From: Manduca sexta
Taxonomy: Eukaryota > Arthropoda > Insecta > Lepidoptera > Sphingidae
Direction: 5' to 3'
DNA length: 64,000 bases
Assembly: GCF_014839805.1 (NCBI RefSeq)
Contig: NC_051121.1
Coordinates: 7,671,116 to 7,735,115 of the forward strand
Shown: one piece after another, positions 38,927 to 51,380 of the stretch
Layout: each line of letters begins with the position of its first letter
Numbering within the stretch: position 1 is the first letter of the stretch
Translations under genes and position numbers: made by a program
Notes under the pieces: generated by a model
The model's database searches: none
Told to the model about the DNA's origin: nothing
What the model saw: the letters and a program-made list of their open reading frames with translations, nothing else

Positions 38927-39131
38927 CTCTTCAGCTTTATATTATAGTATAGATTCTACATTATTATATAAAGCTGGAGTGTTTGTTTGTTTGAACGCGC
39001 TAATCGCTGAAACTTCAAAACCAATTTCGATTTTTTTTCTACTAATAGGGAGCTACATTATGTTTTATACTGTGAAAATAATAATACTATAAAAACATAT
39101 CACACGAGCGGAGCCGCAGGCAAAAGCTAGT
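38927..39131 (+). mobile_element. Helitron-like repeat with intact CAAAAGCTAGT end
   Basis: Runs from CTTTATATTATAGTATAGAT through GTTTGTTTGTTTGAACGCGC, TAATCGCTGAAACTTCAAAA and CTACTAATAGGGAGC to a terminal block CGAGCGGAGCCGCAGG and CAAAAGCTAG at 39121-39130. The CTAG-T end behind a GC stem is the most complete Helitron-type 3' end in the window. The first 30 bases may be the remains of a second, inverted copy. Confidence 0.5.
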
Positions 39132-39610
39132 TATGGTATCAATATAATCGGGTTTAAAATTTAACTTCACTGAGTACAATTCTTCAGAATAAATATCAGG
39201 CTATATCATTATTGTAGGAAACATAATAGCAATAAATCCTTTTTACAGCATTATACAAAATAATTGTTAAAGCTCATATGCGAGTTATACATATATTTTT
39301 ACGTTAATTTTCCTTATACATCTTTGTCTTAAAATATTCGTGAAATTTTATGTTTGTTCTTTTTTTTTTATATTGTTGTTACTTCGGAGAAGTGTTGAAA
39401 AAGAACGTCCTGATAATGTAAGTTTTAGTAACACTATACTTTCTTTATTTTGCCGTGTCATTGTGTCTTTATAAATAAATTTAAAACCAAACTGATTAAC
39501 ATTGTTATAGTTTTTGTGTAACTATCAAATTATAACCTCAATTTCAACCTCTATACGACACGAACAAAAAGTATCAAACTAAGCATGGATATAAAGCCAG
39601 GACGCCTTAT

Positions 39611-39902
39611 ATTAGGGCTTAGTTGGTAGTGGAACGGACTGCCGAAACGAATAGTCGCAGGTTCAAAACCCAACCTCTGATTTTTCTATCATCTTTGTGA
39701 ACTATCGCTTGCTTTAACGGCGAAGGAAAACATCATGAGGAAACCTACATACCTGAGAAGGTCTCTATAGCAATTTTGAAGAATTGTGAAGTCTGCCAAT
39801 CTGCTCTAGGACAGCGTGGTGCGCTAAGGTCTAATCCCCCTCAGTAGTAGAGGAACCTTGTGCCCAGCGATGGGACAGTATATAATACAGAGCTGATATC
39901 AT
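39611..39902 (+). mobile_element. Metulj-like SINE, diverged copy
   Basis: Carries AGTTGGTAGTGGAACGGACT, CGCAGGTTCAAAACCCAA, GAAGGAAAACATCATGAGGAA, GACAGCGTGGTGCGCTAAGG and CAGTAGTAGAGGAACC, ending ATACAGAGCTGATATC without an (ATT)n run. An internal deletion removed the part after the B box that other copies have. Confidence 0.7.
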
Positions 39903-40530
39903 AACTAATATCGTAATACATAGTTTCCCGTAAGATCATACACGTTAGGCAATTTAAAATGACTAGTGCTCTGCATATAAATTGTAGTCAAACTTCTATC
40001 GTTGTTTTTAATTTCACTTTGAATACGTAATAACATTGCGACGAAATCGTCTGCGTCGAAAACGTATGGCTTCAACTAATATAACATAAGAAATGAAAAC
40101 GTTTCTTGACAAAAAAACATTAACTAAATGGCTACTTGCACCTTAAAGGTTTTATAACTTCGTTGGCCACTCACGTTCTAAGTACAATCATACTCGACAA
40201 TTAGTTAGAGACAGCGTTTAAAACTCAGCAACTATGGATTCCGGTCGATGACAAAGTCTGTCATTAGACTTGTAATGATAATATCCTTCATATGCGGTTA
40301 AACTGAAAGGCATCTATTAGACTAAACTGCAACTGTTGTCGACATTTTTAACAGCGTGCAAACGTGATGTCGACATATATATTTATGGTCAATCTAATTT
40401 GACGACCACAAATAAATACCTAGTGACGTCAGAGTTAATTTCCAGGAACTAAAGAATAGGTAACTGACGCAGCTTTAGGCAGGCTAAAGTGACTGTTTCG
40501 TTGGTGCGAAGTATTTAAGTGTGTAATTAC
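39903..40530. other. intron of the minus-strand gene
   Basis: AT-rich. A CRE-like GTGACGTCAG lies at about 40424-40433. No other feature supported. Confidence 0.45.
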
Positions 40531-40719
40531 CTTGTAGCCGGTGTTGTCGACGAACGTGTGTTGTTGTTGTGTGTTGTAGTGTTGCGGGCTCAGCACGCGG
40601 CGCTTCTTGGCTGGCTGCAGGCGCGCCGGCGACACGGCCGGCTGGTACTCGGGCTGCGCGTTCGTTGGCTGACTGCTGCGATATTGCGCCGGCGGCTCCG
40701 TGTACATGACATGCATTCC
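40531..40719 (-). CDS. coding exon of an unrecognised, probably nuclear protein
   Basis: The best supported exon of the minus-strand gene. Minus-strand reading: acceptor TTTCGCAG before 40719, 189 bases open in one frame (63 codons), donor AAG|GTAATT after 40531. It begins and ends in phase 0, so it could be skipped without breaking the frame. It is GC-rich within AT-rich introns. The peptide starts GMHVMYTEPPAQY, carries a basic AKKRRVL cluster like a classical nuclear localisation signal about residue 37, then SPQHYNTQQQ, and ends FVDNTGYK. Composition (Gln, Pro, Ser, Tyr) is that of a disordered region of a transcription regulator. I do not recognise the family. The exon at 41936-41997 precedes it in phase. 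Confidence 0.75.
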
Positions 40720-41935
40720 CTGCGAAACACATTCATGTTATGTATACGCACATTTGTATGTTCGTATGAGGATGTTGTTTGTCCGTACAAAGGACACACA
40801 ACGTTATCCTACATATAACGTAGTACACATTAAGGAAATATAATTGGGAATTTTGTTTATGCTGTGTAATTTTATTAAAGAAGTATTGAAATAAATGGGT
40901 AACAAATCTGTTTGCAAAACTAAACTAAACACAAAAACTTTACAGTATCTGCTTACACAGCCATAAAACAGAAGACGTGAAACCTTATCTCAAAGCGAAA
41001 CGATAAAGATTCTCCTACACACATATTCCGCACACTTATCGACGAACAAAAATGACGACATAGACACGACGTGGATTAAGGACGTCGCGCCAAAGGGCGG
41101 CGCGTCTAATTTTAATATTTCTCGTCTTTATAGCGAAGCAATTTCACTGAGAGCCTCGTAAAAATCGAGTTTTCATTTACTAAGAGCCCACCATTAGTGC
41201 GAAGCGTGTCGTCGCGGATTCGAGTCGTAAGGTCGACGACTGGAACTCCTGCCACGGCGGGTCATTATGAAATTGAGAAGCAATTTCTACGTACACCGGA
41301 ATTAGACTGCATAAATGAAAAGGACATCTTAATGGATTCTCATTCGACCGCGCCTCTATTAGTTTAACATTTTAAATTGTCTGCAATAAAAACTATGCAA
41401 TTATTCGACGTTCAAGTAACAAAGAGATGCGAAGTTTTTAATTGTTGGAGTGATTCCACATGAATCGCTGGCACGTTTTGTCCAAGAATATTTCGCATGC
41501 ATGTCAAGGATATAATAAAGTATCGGGTTTTTCTAGGAGGTATGTGTATATTAAGATTACAATCAGTTTTATCTCCAAAGCGCATTTAATATAATATGTT
41601 TTACCTCTGAAATGCAATGCATTTTAACAATAACCCGATTCGACATTCAGCGCACGTACAAGCTTCATTACTGATTTCTAAATCTTATCTTCTTGCGCAT
41701 GTCAAGCATGACAACAATGAGAATTTGTATATTTATACTTTTTATATACACATATAAATGGACAAGATGTCCGTGGCATTCTCCGGCTGTCGTTTTGTAA
41801 GTGATACAAAGTCGTGGCGATTTCTTATTGATTTATTTTGTGTCTTATTCGCAGTAGACAAAACACACCTCTAATTATACAATATACCCTGAAAGGCGTA
41901 AGAAATACGAGTGGAGCAAAACAATCTAAACTTAC
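40720..41935 (-). other. intron of the minus-strand gene (1.2 kb)
   Basis: Bordered by GTAAGTTTAG at its 5' end (41935) and TTTCGCAG at its 3' end (40720). No repeat recognised inside. Confidence 0.55.
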
Positions 41936-41997
41936 ATTGAAACCAGACTCGCGTTGAACGGGCGAGACAGTCGGCCCGCAGTCGAACGTGAAATCCG
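41936..41997 (-). CDS. coding exon of the same minus-strand gene
   Basis: Minus-strand reading: acceptor AATAAG before 41997, 62 bases, strong donor AAT|GTAAGTTTAG after 41936. Ending in phase 0, it reads DFTFDCGPTVSPVQRESGFN with GC-rich codons, and it joins in phase to the GGA codon of the exon at 40531-40719. It starts with two bases that complete a codon begun in an upstream exon, which the exon at 44746-44795 supplies (phase 1). The acceptor has a T-rich but not strongly pyrimidine tract. No domain recognised. Confidence 0.65.
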
Positions 41998-44745
41998 CTT
42001 ATTATAATAAAATCTGTTCACATTTACAGGGTTTCACTTGCTGCGGTGGAGGAACGCGCAATTTTTTTGCAACTGTCACCGGATTTCGTTGTACAACAGA
42101 AATTCCGCTCTCACAAAACCCGAAGAGTACGGCAATCGCAATGTTGAAACAAACCGACTGTACAGCTACTAGCTAGGTTTGATAGTTTAAAACCAGTTGC
42201 TATGAAATACAACATTTTGTATATAAATGCCATAAAGTATGCAGTGAACCTAACGTCTTTATATAAAACTCCATCAACATCTTTAGTAGTATCTCGATGT
42301 AATACGGTAATAAAAATATCATTCAAATCGTGCGTGCTAGTGTCATATCTACGCAAGGTAATTTAGCACCTCATGTTAAGTGTGAAGATTCAACTTACAA
42401 GTGAAAAATGAGTAGTATCGATCTAAATGAATCGTGCCCATCACACCGAAAAATAAGTCTTATACCATCTATTCTATTGTACCTGTGAAGACATGGTGTA
42501 TGTAAGACTAATTAACAATGCTTAACGATCCAAGTAAATACGTTGTCATAACACATATATATGCAAATAAATAATGATAAAAACTGCACATTACGCTTAC
42601 GCCCACACAGAGACTATTATCGTAAACAATTTAAAAAATACACTAGACCCAAACAGACTAAGCTCTCGCCCAATTACAATGATATTATTTTAGTCGATTG
42701 CGTTAGGTAAACTGGCAAATTTAGCACTTACTTTCCACACTTACATCCGCATGCGTAAGCCGCGCGTTTCATGTAAAATATTCGCGATGAAATACCGAAA
42801 GGACGAAAATAAAGCGACACGCGAAACCGGAGCACGAATCAGCGGCCGTTGTAAATCAACTCCATGGAAGCATTATTTTAACGTTAACATGAAAAACTGG
42901 CGTAATTAACGCTGCGCTGTGATGGATTTCATTATGGAACAAACTTTTCCCTCGCATAATTCAACGCGCTAACTCGACTCCCACTGATAGTTCGCGACGG
43001 ATAAACTCTACGCTTAATTAGAGTAACAACAATTATACAGTTCTTATTATCTTTTTAATTGAAATAAATTTAGTACAAGAAAACAACTCCATAAAAGTTG
43101 TTAGTTTTGAACACAATTTCATGGGGTTCATTGCTTCAAATATATTCAATCTGATACTAAATGCTTACTAAAAGATTTTAAGTTTCAAATTCATCATATT
43201 CTAAATTTTTTTTAAATACTGTAAAAGCCTTAGGTAAGCTAGTTTTGATTCAATATCACAAACCACAGTAGTTTATAGAATATTATTGATATGAACGCTG
43301 CATTTGGTCAACATGCCAGTCTGATACGCGTAACGTCTCCATGTAAACCTTAAGGCAAAATACAATCCCTGTGATGCAGGGAAAACGTAACATAATGGGT
43401 AGCATGCAAACAGTTCACAATGTATATATTATTGTGCTTGAATTAAAAAAAAACAGTTTGTTTCTTTTTCAAACTAAATCACAGTTAACCTCACGCTATC
43501 GCGGCGTTTTGCACGCCCTATGCGGACTTAATTAAACCGACCTCATGACCCGACAAAACAGTACACACCCGGCAATCACACCTAAATCCAAATTAATATT
43601 TCTATAATGGAGAAGTATTTAGAACACTGTCCTAAACCAATGGCAACACGCAATCTATCACGTTATTCTCTTATATAGTTTGGCAAACTTTACATTTTCA
43701 GGCTCCAAAAGTTCTATATATAATGTTATCGACTCATATTTAATCTAAAATAGTATGACAAACCCAAAGGCGATCAATTTATTTGTTATAAAGAATTGCG
43801 ACCGATCATAAAGAGTACAATGTAAATGAATAGGTCCCAAACGAGCGAAAAACTTAATCAAGCGGGCGAAACGCGCGCGACATCCAGTATAAATAACGTA
43901 AAAAATAATGGATAGGAGTACATAATTCTCTTTCGTTACAGTGGTTTTTGGTCCGCTGTGTGCAAGAGATAATTTCGAACGGTTGAACTTTCCGCTAAAT
44001 TCTGTATTACACTGATCGACGGTCATACTCCATTTATAAGCTTCGAATAGTACGTCATTAAGTGGTTACATGATACCAAAATAGATTAAAACGATATTCT
44101 AGTTTTATTAATTCTGGCTGTAGGTCGATCAACACGCAACGCTTACGACCTGCGGTTACCGTGGCAGAATTAATAAATTTCAAGTCTGAGAGCAACCACC
44201 TCGTAGTAGACTCAACAACTGTCAATCCCCTTCGTTTATCTTCTCCCATTAACAAAAGACTCTAACATAAATACATTCAATTATAGTACCTCAGAAATAT
44301 GCAGTCTGTAACAATGTGACATTGACGGAATAGCTTCATATTCAAACTCGTCGCCAGTAATCAAAGAAGACCTCGTAGTAATATTGATTACTTTTTGGAC
44401 ACCCCGTGAAATTATTTTGAAACATCGGCATCTTGCCATAATGTACCGTATCTATTTTTAAACCCAATAATAATATTGTTTATATTTAGCTCCTAATTTA
44501 AGAAGGCATTTTGTATTCGTAATTAAAATTCCGCATTTTAAAAGACGCCAAACGAGAGAGTGGTTTACTTGATGATACATAAATCATCAATCGACGTGAA
44601 AAACTCCTTTAGAATAAAAGATTTTAAAGCCTCCAGTAACATTTTCGACGAGTACAATAAACGGTCAAAGAAAACAGGACAAAGTCCCAAAAGTTTCGTA
44701 CTAAACTATTGTTTAAATTTTCAACCTCGAATTTATTCACCTTAC
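41998..44745 (-). other. intron of the minus-strand gene (2.7 kb)
   Basis: Starts with GTAAGG at 44745 and ends AATAAG at 41998. AT-rich with no recognised repeat; short open frames inside have no usable borders. Confidence 0.45.
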
Positions 44746-44795
44746 CTGATGATTTATATAAGTCATCTGACGCCACGTGATCGTGCGTTGTATGC
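44746..44795 (-). CDS. short coding exon of the same minus-strand gene
   Basis: Minus-strand reading: a pyrimidine-rich tract (CTTTTCTCCCTATTTGGGGAG) ends just before 44795, 50 bases follow, then a near-consensus donor CAG|GTAAGG after 44746. The 16 full codons read HTTHDHVASDDLYKSS, and the split codon at the 3' end joins the next exon as Ala. Its first base completes a codon begun upstream in phase 2, matching the candidate first exon at 52898-52938. A longer version starting at 44835 (acceptor CTGGAG) is open in the same frame and cannot be excluded. Confidence 0.5.
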
Positions 44796-47700
44796 CTCCC
44801 CAAATAGGGAGAAAAGTCACGTTTTACAACCCGGACTCCAGATACGATAAAAACGTGCCAAATTTTACTTACCTAAGGCGTAAAAGCGCAAACAATACAC
44901 CTATATACTTCTAGTTATAGCAGCGTTTTCAATGGTTATTAAAATGAAATATACAGGTATAACGAAAATGATGAATCGTAAATATTTAACTTCTGTCTAG
45001 TGAAATGACTGAATGTAAGTAATAAAAAAAATACTAATAAGTAATGAAAAAGATGTATCATTTTGCTTATAAAAACCTTGACATAAATGACTATTGTTAA
45101 ATCTTTGAGCAATAACGAAATTCCAACCGGATCAAAAAACTAATCCGTGGCTTCAGAAGACGTATTAGAAACGGTATTATAACAGTTTTAATTAACAGGA
45201 TCCAAACAACGTTTGAAAGTTTCTCACAAAACGATATCAACTCTCAAGTTGAAGTGATCAAGTAAAATATTATCCCTAGTAGTTTTGCAGATGCACCGCG
45301 ACGGTTGCACTCACCGACGAGCGCAAGGCAAAACAGATTTGCCGGTTGTTAATTAAACTTTGTGACTTGGAAACTCGTTAATGCAATGTTTAAGTTTTAA
45401 CACCTGACAAAATGAATTCGCTCGTTACAACTGCACACAATGTTGTCGCCTCGTCTGATATTTTTAGAAAGTCATTCAGAAAATATGTATACTCAAAAGA
45501 ATTTGTATGAAAAAGAAATCTTTGCAAGGTTTCATATAAATTGCTCGGTCACGTGTCAAAAGCAACACCAACTGGCAAATAAAAAGTTCGCAAATGTTAT
45601 AGATTACATAACAAAATGGGCACAACTCTAAAGAGATGAAAGTAATGATTAATTAAATTATAACAATATATTGTGGCTTTAATTGGAATGTCTAGCGTCG
45701 ATATCGCTCGGGTCTCGACATTGTCCTGACATTCAGACGAAATTTGTGCAAATAAAGCCGCATTAATATTTCTCGAATTGTTTTGCTGCATTGTAGCATA
45801 TTATGACACAAAATTGTCTTGTTACTTATTGAAATTGTCCGCAGTCAGTGTAATTAACTGTGGTATATAATAGCCCAGACTGGATAATGAATTAAATGTT
45901 TTCTTTTTTGAATGTGATCGCAATCATGTAACTTGCACATTAATTTACTATGATTGCAATGTATGGGATGTTGCAAAGAATCTGATCTGAAACATTTTCT
46001 CATTTACGTCCGAAATTAATAAAGGATTTTGATTAACAATGGATCGATAAGAAGAAAGCACTCCTACACTTCTTATTTTGATTGATTTATATTTTGTAAT
46101 TTTTAATATCTTGTGTGCTGTTAGTTACCGTTTTTTTTTGTTTTATATTATGTTAACAATTTTTTTTAAACAGAAAATAAAAAACGTATAACAAATTTTT
46201 TTGTTCCATTTATATATTATACTTATATTAGGTACCTAATTAAACAGTATAAAATGACCAAACGTATTTTTTTTGTCTAACATGATAAAAACTAATGTGA
46301 AGCAGCTATTGAAAAAAATCTTAATTATTCCATAAATTACGTCCGACCTTTATCTTACTAACAGGGGGTCATTCATTAACATTACTACCACACTAATTAC
46401 GTCCACTATTTTTGCAAACTCGCTTCGATTTAAGGATTTCCTTTATGATCGTGTTTGCAATAAACATATCAAAATTATACATTTTACAGCTCTGTCAAAT
46501 AAATCAATTTAACATTAAGGTATGATATATGCATTATGCATATACACATTCAAAGGTTTCTACTCGTAATAATTCTTTTGAAATTGCAATAAAAATCATC
46601 CCACGATATGAAATAATTGCAGCAAAATAGCATACTATATAAATCTAACAATCGGAACGGAAGCGTAGAATTGTATACAACAATCATGTTGTAGACAGAG
46701 AACAATACGAAAGCCGTTAGCGCCGAAAAGTGGCATTATCGCGGCGCTACTCACTTTCTAACCGAAATACGTGGGCGAGACCCGGCAGCACAAACAGGCT
46801 TATAGGCACTTCAGACTCAAATATTAATGACAGTAAACCTTCCAATATCCCCAACTAATTGGGTACAGATCTCGGATAATGGAAAATCTCGTTGTACTGT
46901 GTAATCCAACTTATTCGTTACTGGTATTTAACTCTTCATTAACTGAAATTGGTAGAGACAGAGATATTAAGGTAAAACAGAAGTATGATACAATGCATAT
47001 GTGACAAAGTTATTAAAGTTTTCCGAACTTTTAATGTTCGAGATATTTTTCAACTCGGGTTGCCTTAAATTTATTATTGGAAAATAGTGCAAAATGTACA
47101 ATTCTGTAATTTAGCACCAAGTAAAATTGTTCCAAGATATTAAAATTTATAAAACCTTCATGCTTTTGATAATTGGAAACTGTCTTGTTCTGTGTATTAA
47201 TTTGTAGCCTTAAATCTCGTGGGACATTTATTAATTTATATCTGAGTTACAAATTGTAAAAAAGTAAAATATCCGGTCTAAACTCGCTTAAAAACTAGAT
47301 TTATTGTGATAAAAAATTATCTTTACAATTTTATAAGGAAAGACACACAATTAGTCAAGTATAAGTTATTATCATAATAAAAATCTCAGAATAAACAATT
47401 TATCCTAAAAGCTACGTTCACAAAAAGCTAGATAAAGCATGCCAAAGCAAATTATAAAAATCATTAGAATTAAAAGCAAATCCGACTGCGTATATTGTAA
47501 AAAAAATATAGTTGAAATGGTGACCATAGAGCTAGTCACTTTTTTTATCAATACATAAACACACAGCCATAGCATCTAGCACTGGACTGAGAAAATCCAT
47601 TGATGGTCATAAGGATCTACAAAATATAAAAAATAAATACACATCGAATTAAGAACGTCCTCCGTTTTCGAAGACAGTTAGAAAGGCTTATAAACGCACA

Positions 47701-48633
47701 ACATACGCCCTTTAGTTTCGAGATGGACTGTGCATTTTGCGTCGCATCGTCGCCGAGTCACTTCACTCACGTGAAACTATGATAAATCATTAAACGAAAT
47801 GAGAAATGCATTTGCGTTATATTTTCTCATATCATATCCAAATTCTCTATAAAAAGTTAATTAATTTTATTGAATGTGCGTTTAGAAATATTAACGGATC
47901 ACGAAACAGGTAAAGTATTCAATTTCATTAGATTTTTTAAAATGTACTGTTACCTTTCAGTTAGTTCAAAAATATGACTAAGGGTGTAAGTAAGGGTTGG
48001 TGCTTGGTCGACGTACGGACAAATTATCGTTAGGTTTTCTGAGCGAATGTCCAGCAGATATAACGAAGATTTCGTATCATTGTATATGACAGCCTGAACA
48101 ATTTATAACATACATATACGGCATCCAAACAGCAGGAGTTTCAAACCAAAATCCATTTCCGACATTAATGACAAGTCTCATATTACATTGGAGTTTAGAG
48201 GCCACGCTTGTACGACTCTATTATGTATATTTATCTAATATTGTATTTATTGGTCGGTTTGTAGATATCTGTCCTGTTTTAAATGACCTTTAAATGTTTT
48301 GGTTGATATCCAAACGACCGCAGTATGAGCCCTGTTATAACGAACAGATAAGTGAAATCAGCATAACCTTAGCTGTTGATACAGCAGTCTTTATTGCATT
48401 GTCAATATAGTTGGTGAATGCAATAATATTGATAACAGCAATTTCGTATAAAAACCTTATGTTTATGAATGACTTAACTATCGGTTTCATATTATAACAA
48501 AATGGCGAACAGAACGCAAAATGAGTTATATGTGCCCTAAGAAAAATCTTTTGATAATTTATATTTTTAGGAATAAGGACAAAAATATTATTACCACCAT
48601 AATATTATGATTTCTTATCTTTACGAATATTAG
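44796..48633 (-). other. intron of the minus-strand gene, first part
   Basis: AT-rich and without recognised repeats. A strong minus-strand donor-like CTTAG|GTAAGT at about 44872 lies too close to the exon at 44746-44795 to serve it. A 12-bp interrupted hairpin sits at about 45910-45958. Confidence 0.4.
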
Positions 48634-48777
48634 ACTTGGAAATGAAACAATTTTTCGGATTTTATCGCTGTTTTTTATATGATGTTTTCCTCCCGACGTT
48701 TCGAAGACATTGCAGATTCACGGTCACAGGGCGGACTGTGTTGGTCGTCCGAAGTCAAAGTTACAATATCTACCTAA
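48634..48777 (-). repeat. unclassified interspersed repeat, copy 3, inverted
   Basis: Read on the minus strand it gives TAGGTAGATATTGTAACTTTG, GACTTCGGACGACCAACAC, GTGAATCTGCAATGTCTTCG, AAACGTCGGGAGGAAAA and GATAAAATCCGAAAAATTG, the same block order as at 21172-21350. It ends at the block corresponding to TTTCATTTCC, truncated relative to copy 2. Confidence 0.6.
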
Positions 48778-49376
48778 CATTTTACAATTATACATTTTTT
48801 ATATGTGTAAATATTTTTATTACGACACCATTATATTTCCCACGTATAATGGAAATACACAAATCTCGAATGAACATTTTCTCCTATTTATATAAGTCCG
48901 TCCAAAGGTTGTAAGAAATATCCGTTTCCGATAACACCGCCATATTTACTTCTTCCTTTTGCCTAGTCAGTATTTTACAATTATTTTTCCTTCATAACTT
49001 TGTGATGTACAATAAAGAGTTAAAATAAAATATTTTTTTCAAATAAGCTTTCCAACATATTACCATCTAAAATGCTCTCGTGTCGGCTCGTCGGTAAAGG
49101 CTTACCTCATCATTTCTAACAGGTTTCCTTACAAGAAAGAACATTTGCCAAGGCTCTTGAACCACTAGACACGTTTACACCAACGCGGAAAACTGGACGT
49201 TAGAAACAATTGCACGTTTGATTTATTTTAAATAAAACATATTTTGATTGCAACCAGTAATAAGCTAGATGCGGCAGTTTTGTTGTCGGTAAGTAGTTTT
49301 ACATCCATATGACAGGTTGTTGGTATTTAATTATATACGAATAGTAGAATACGAATAGTATCATTATTTTTAGGGC
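48778..49376. other. intron of the minus-strand gene
   Basis: A minus-strand stretch at 49106-49164 with an AG acceptor and a GAG|GTAAGC donor is a weak exon candidate with AT-rich codons, not called. Just left of the next element the sequence TACGAATAGTA is tandemly repeated (49335-49362). Confidence 0.35.
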
Positions 49377-49612
49377 ATGGGCACCGGCGGGGAGGGCAAA
49401 GTAGGTGCACGTGCACCCTACTGCTCAGGAATAAATTACAAAAAATATAAGTCACTGAATAAATCCGCAACAATGGAAACTATCGACCACAGAGGCTTTT
49501 TTACGATAAAGCATTTCCAAAAACCCGAACGATTTGAATTGGAAATAAAAACCTTATAGTGTATAGTGCGTAGGTAGATGCACCTCCCTAAAACTAATCT
49601 TAGCGGGGCCCA
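49377..49612. repeat. candidate small transposon with G-rich ends and a central palindrome
   Basis: A GC-rich left end (GGGCATGGGCACCGGCGG) and a right end whose reverse complement reads TTATGGGCCCCGC share ATGGGC and CCG, suggesting imperfect inverted ends. Near the left end GTAGGTGCACGTGCACCCTAC (49401-49421) is a palindrome centred on CACGTG with one unpaired base. The element class is unknown and no clear target duplication was found. Confidence 0.3.
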
Positions 49613-49715
49613 TAATAAAGAGACATCTAGATCTGAGGATTACATTTTAGGTATACTATGACGAATGTTATGTTATCTGAAAGTAAATTCTTACATATTA
49701 TAAAACAAAGTAGGT

Positions 49716-49899
49716 ACCTCGCCGCGTGTCTGTCTGGGCGGATAAATTCAAGAACTACTAAACGGATTGCGATGAAATTTGGTATGAAGATACTTATAGA
49801 CGCTGGGAAGGACATAGGCTACTTTTTATCCCGGGAAAATATATAGCATGAGTTTGATCTCGGAAAAATTCTTTCACGCGGGTGAAGTCGTAAGCAAAA
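49716..49899 (+). mobile_element. Helitron-like repeat lacking its terminal CTAG
   Basis: Carries GGCGGATAAATTCAAGAAC, TACTAAACGGATTGCGATGA, AATTTGGTATGAAGATACTT, GGGAAGGACATAGGCTACTT, TTTATCCCGGGAAAATATAT and the stem CACGCGGGTGAAGTCGTAAG followed by CAAAAGG, where the terminal CTAG is lost. The most complete central part of this family in the window. Confidence 0.5.
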
Positions 49900-51380
49900 G
49901 GTGATGAACTTCCTATAAATGGAAAAACCCACTTGGTAAAGCCAGCTGTGTTTAAAGCATGTTTTTAGAAATAACTTTAATTCATGTAAAGTACCAACGT
50001 CACATACTGATTAGACTTTATGGAATTTCCGCGCTAAATAATTGTCTAAAGAACAATAATGATAATTTATCTAAAAATAATTGCCAGTTTTATTATAATT
50101 GACAGAGTCTTCGGACTATATTCAAAATACAAATTATGGAGTACTACTAAAACCAAGTTGTACCGTTTCTATGAAGAAAAAAAATTATCTAAAAGGTTTC
50201 CAGTAAAAACATAACGTTTTGAGAGACGATATAAATCATAATATATTCGGAGACTATGCCAAATGATAAAATCTCGTGACCTCTTACACAGTCCATATTA
50301 AACGTAGCCACCCACATAAGACTAGACAAAGCACACGCACAAATCTGATATTTTATTAGCTCTGTCATCAAACTTGTCTCTTATCGGCTTATTGCGAATG
50401 TATGTAATATATTAAATACATGACATATATACTGGACAGTGAATTGTTTTGGAAGAACTGGAACCCACACACATAATTGCAATTTGCAAGATGTAAAATT
50501 ATTTATGATAAGTGGTTCTATTTTCGACTGAAGAAGAATGTGGCTTTCTTGAGTTTTTACAACTCTTGTATATGCCTCATAATCGCCTACCCCATCATCT
50601 CCATGCGGTATCTATCATGCGTGAAAGGCGACGCACCGCGCAATACGAATAAACTAATTAATTAAAAGAAAAACGACGAACGCTCGTACCAACGTAAGAG
50701 AATCTTATGCGACAACATCGAGTCAGGGTAACAGCGGCATGAGCGAAGGTTCAAATACAATAGACAATGTCCAATAAAACGGACTTCGCCAGTAACACGA
50801 TTCGGACTCACCGCTGCCATAACATCTAACGGTATCCACCGCCACTAGCAAGTTTGATCATCGAGCAAGATGCGGACGTTTAGGCAACTGTCTGACCTAT
50901 TATACCTTTTTAAAGAGAAGTCTAATTTTGTCGCCTAATGAATCGGCGAATTTAATTGGTCACCGTGACACCGTTCCGCCCTAAAAAGTAATTGATTCTG
51001 GCTAGTCGCGTAACGCGATTTACGGGCGTGAGTCACTTTAGCGGATATACTTACTAAATTACGACGTAGAATGTTAAAATCAGTGCTGTACCATTAATTA
51101 AAGTACCATATGTCTTAAAAACCGTAGAAAAACTATTAAACCTCAAAATGTTACCGCAAGTTGATAACACTTTAAAGAAACAAAAAACTTTCAGTTATCA
51201 GAATGTTAATATACATGATTAGCAGTCACATAAGGTATAAATTATTTACCAGCCAGTCATCTTAAGTGTGATTTTACAAGACAAAATCAATCAAAACGTA
51301 ATTAACTTTATGACCATGGTTTGTGTGGCATTAATGTTAAATAAAAAATTATACTATTTTGAAGGACAAATAAATCATAT
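49900..51380. other. intron of the minus-strand gene
   Basis: No exon or repeat supported; moderately GC-rich at 50660-51060 without splice-bordered frames. Confidence 0.4.

Noticed and set aside
45910..45958. Interrupted hairpin GCAATCAT-GTAA / TTAC-ATGATTGC
   Set aside because: Too short and isolated for a structured RNA call.
49106..49164. Minus-strand exon candidate with acceptor GTCTAG and donor GAG|GTAAGC
   Set aside because: Codons are AT-rich, unlike the other exons of this gene; phases would need 44746-44795 to use another start; chance donors of this strength are expected in a window this long.
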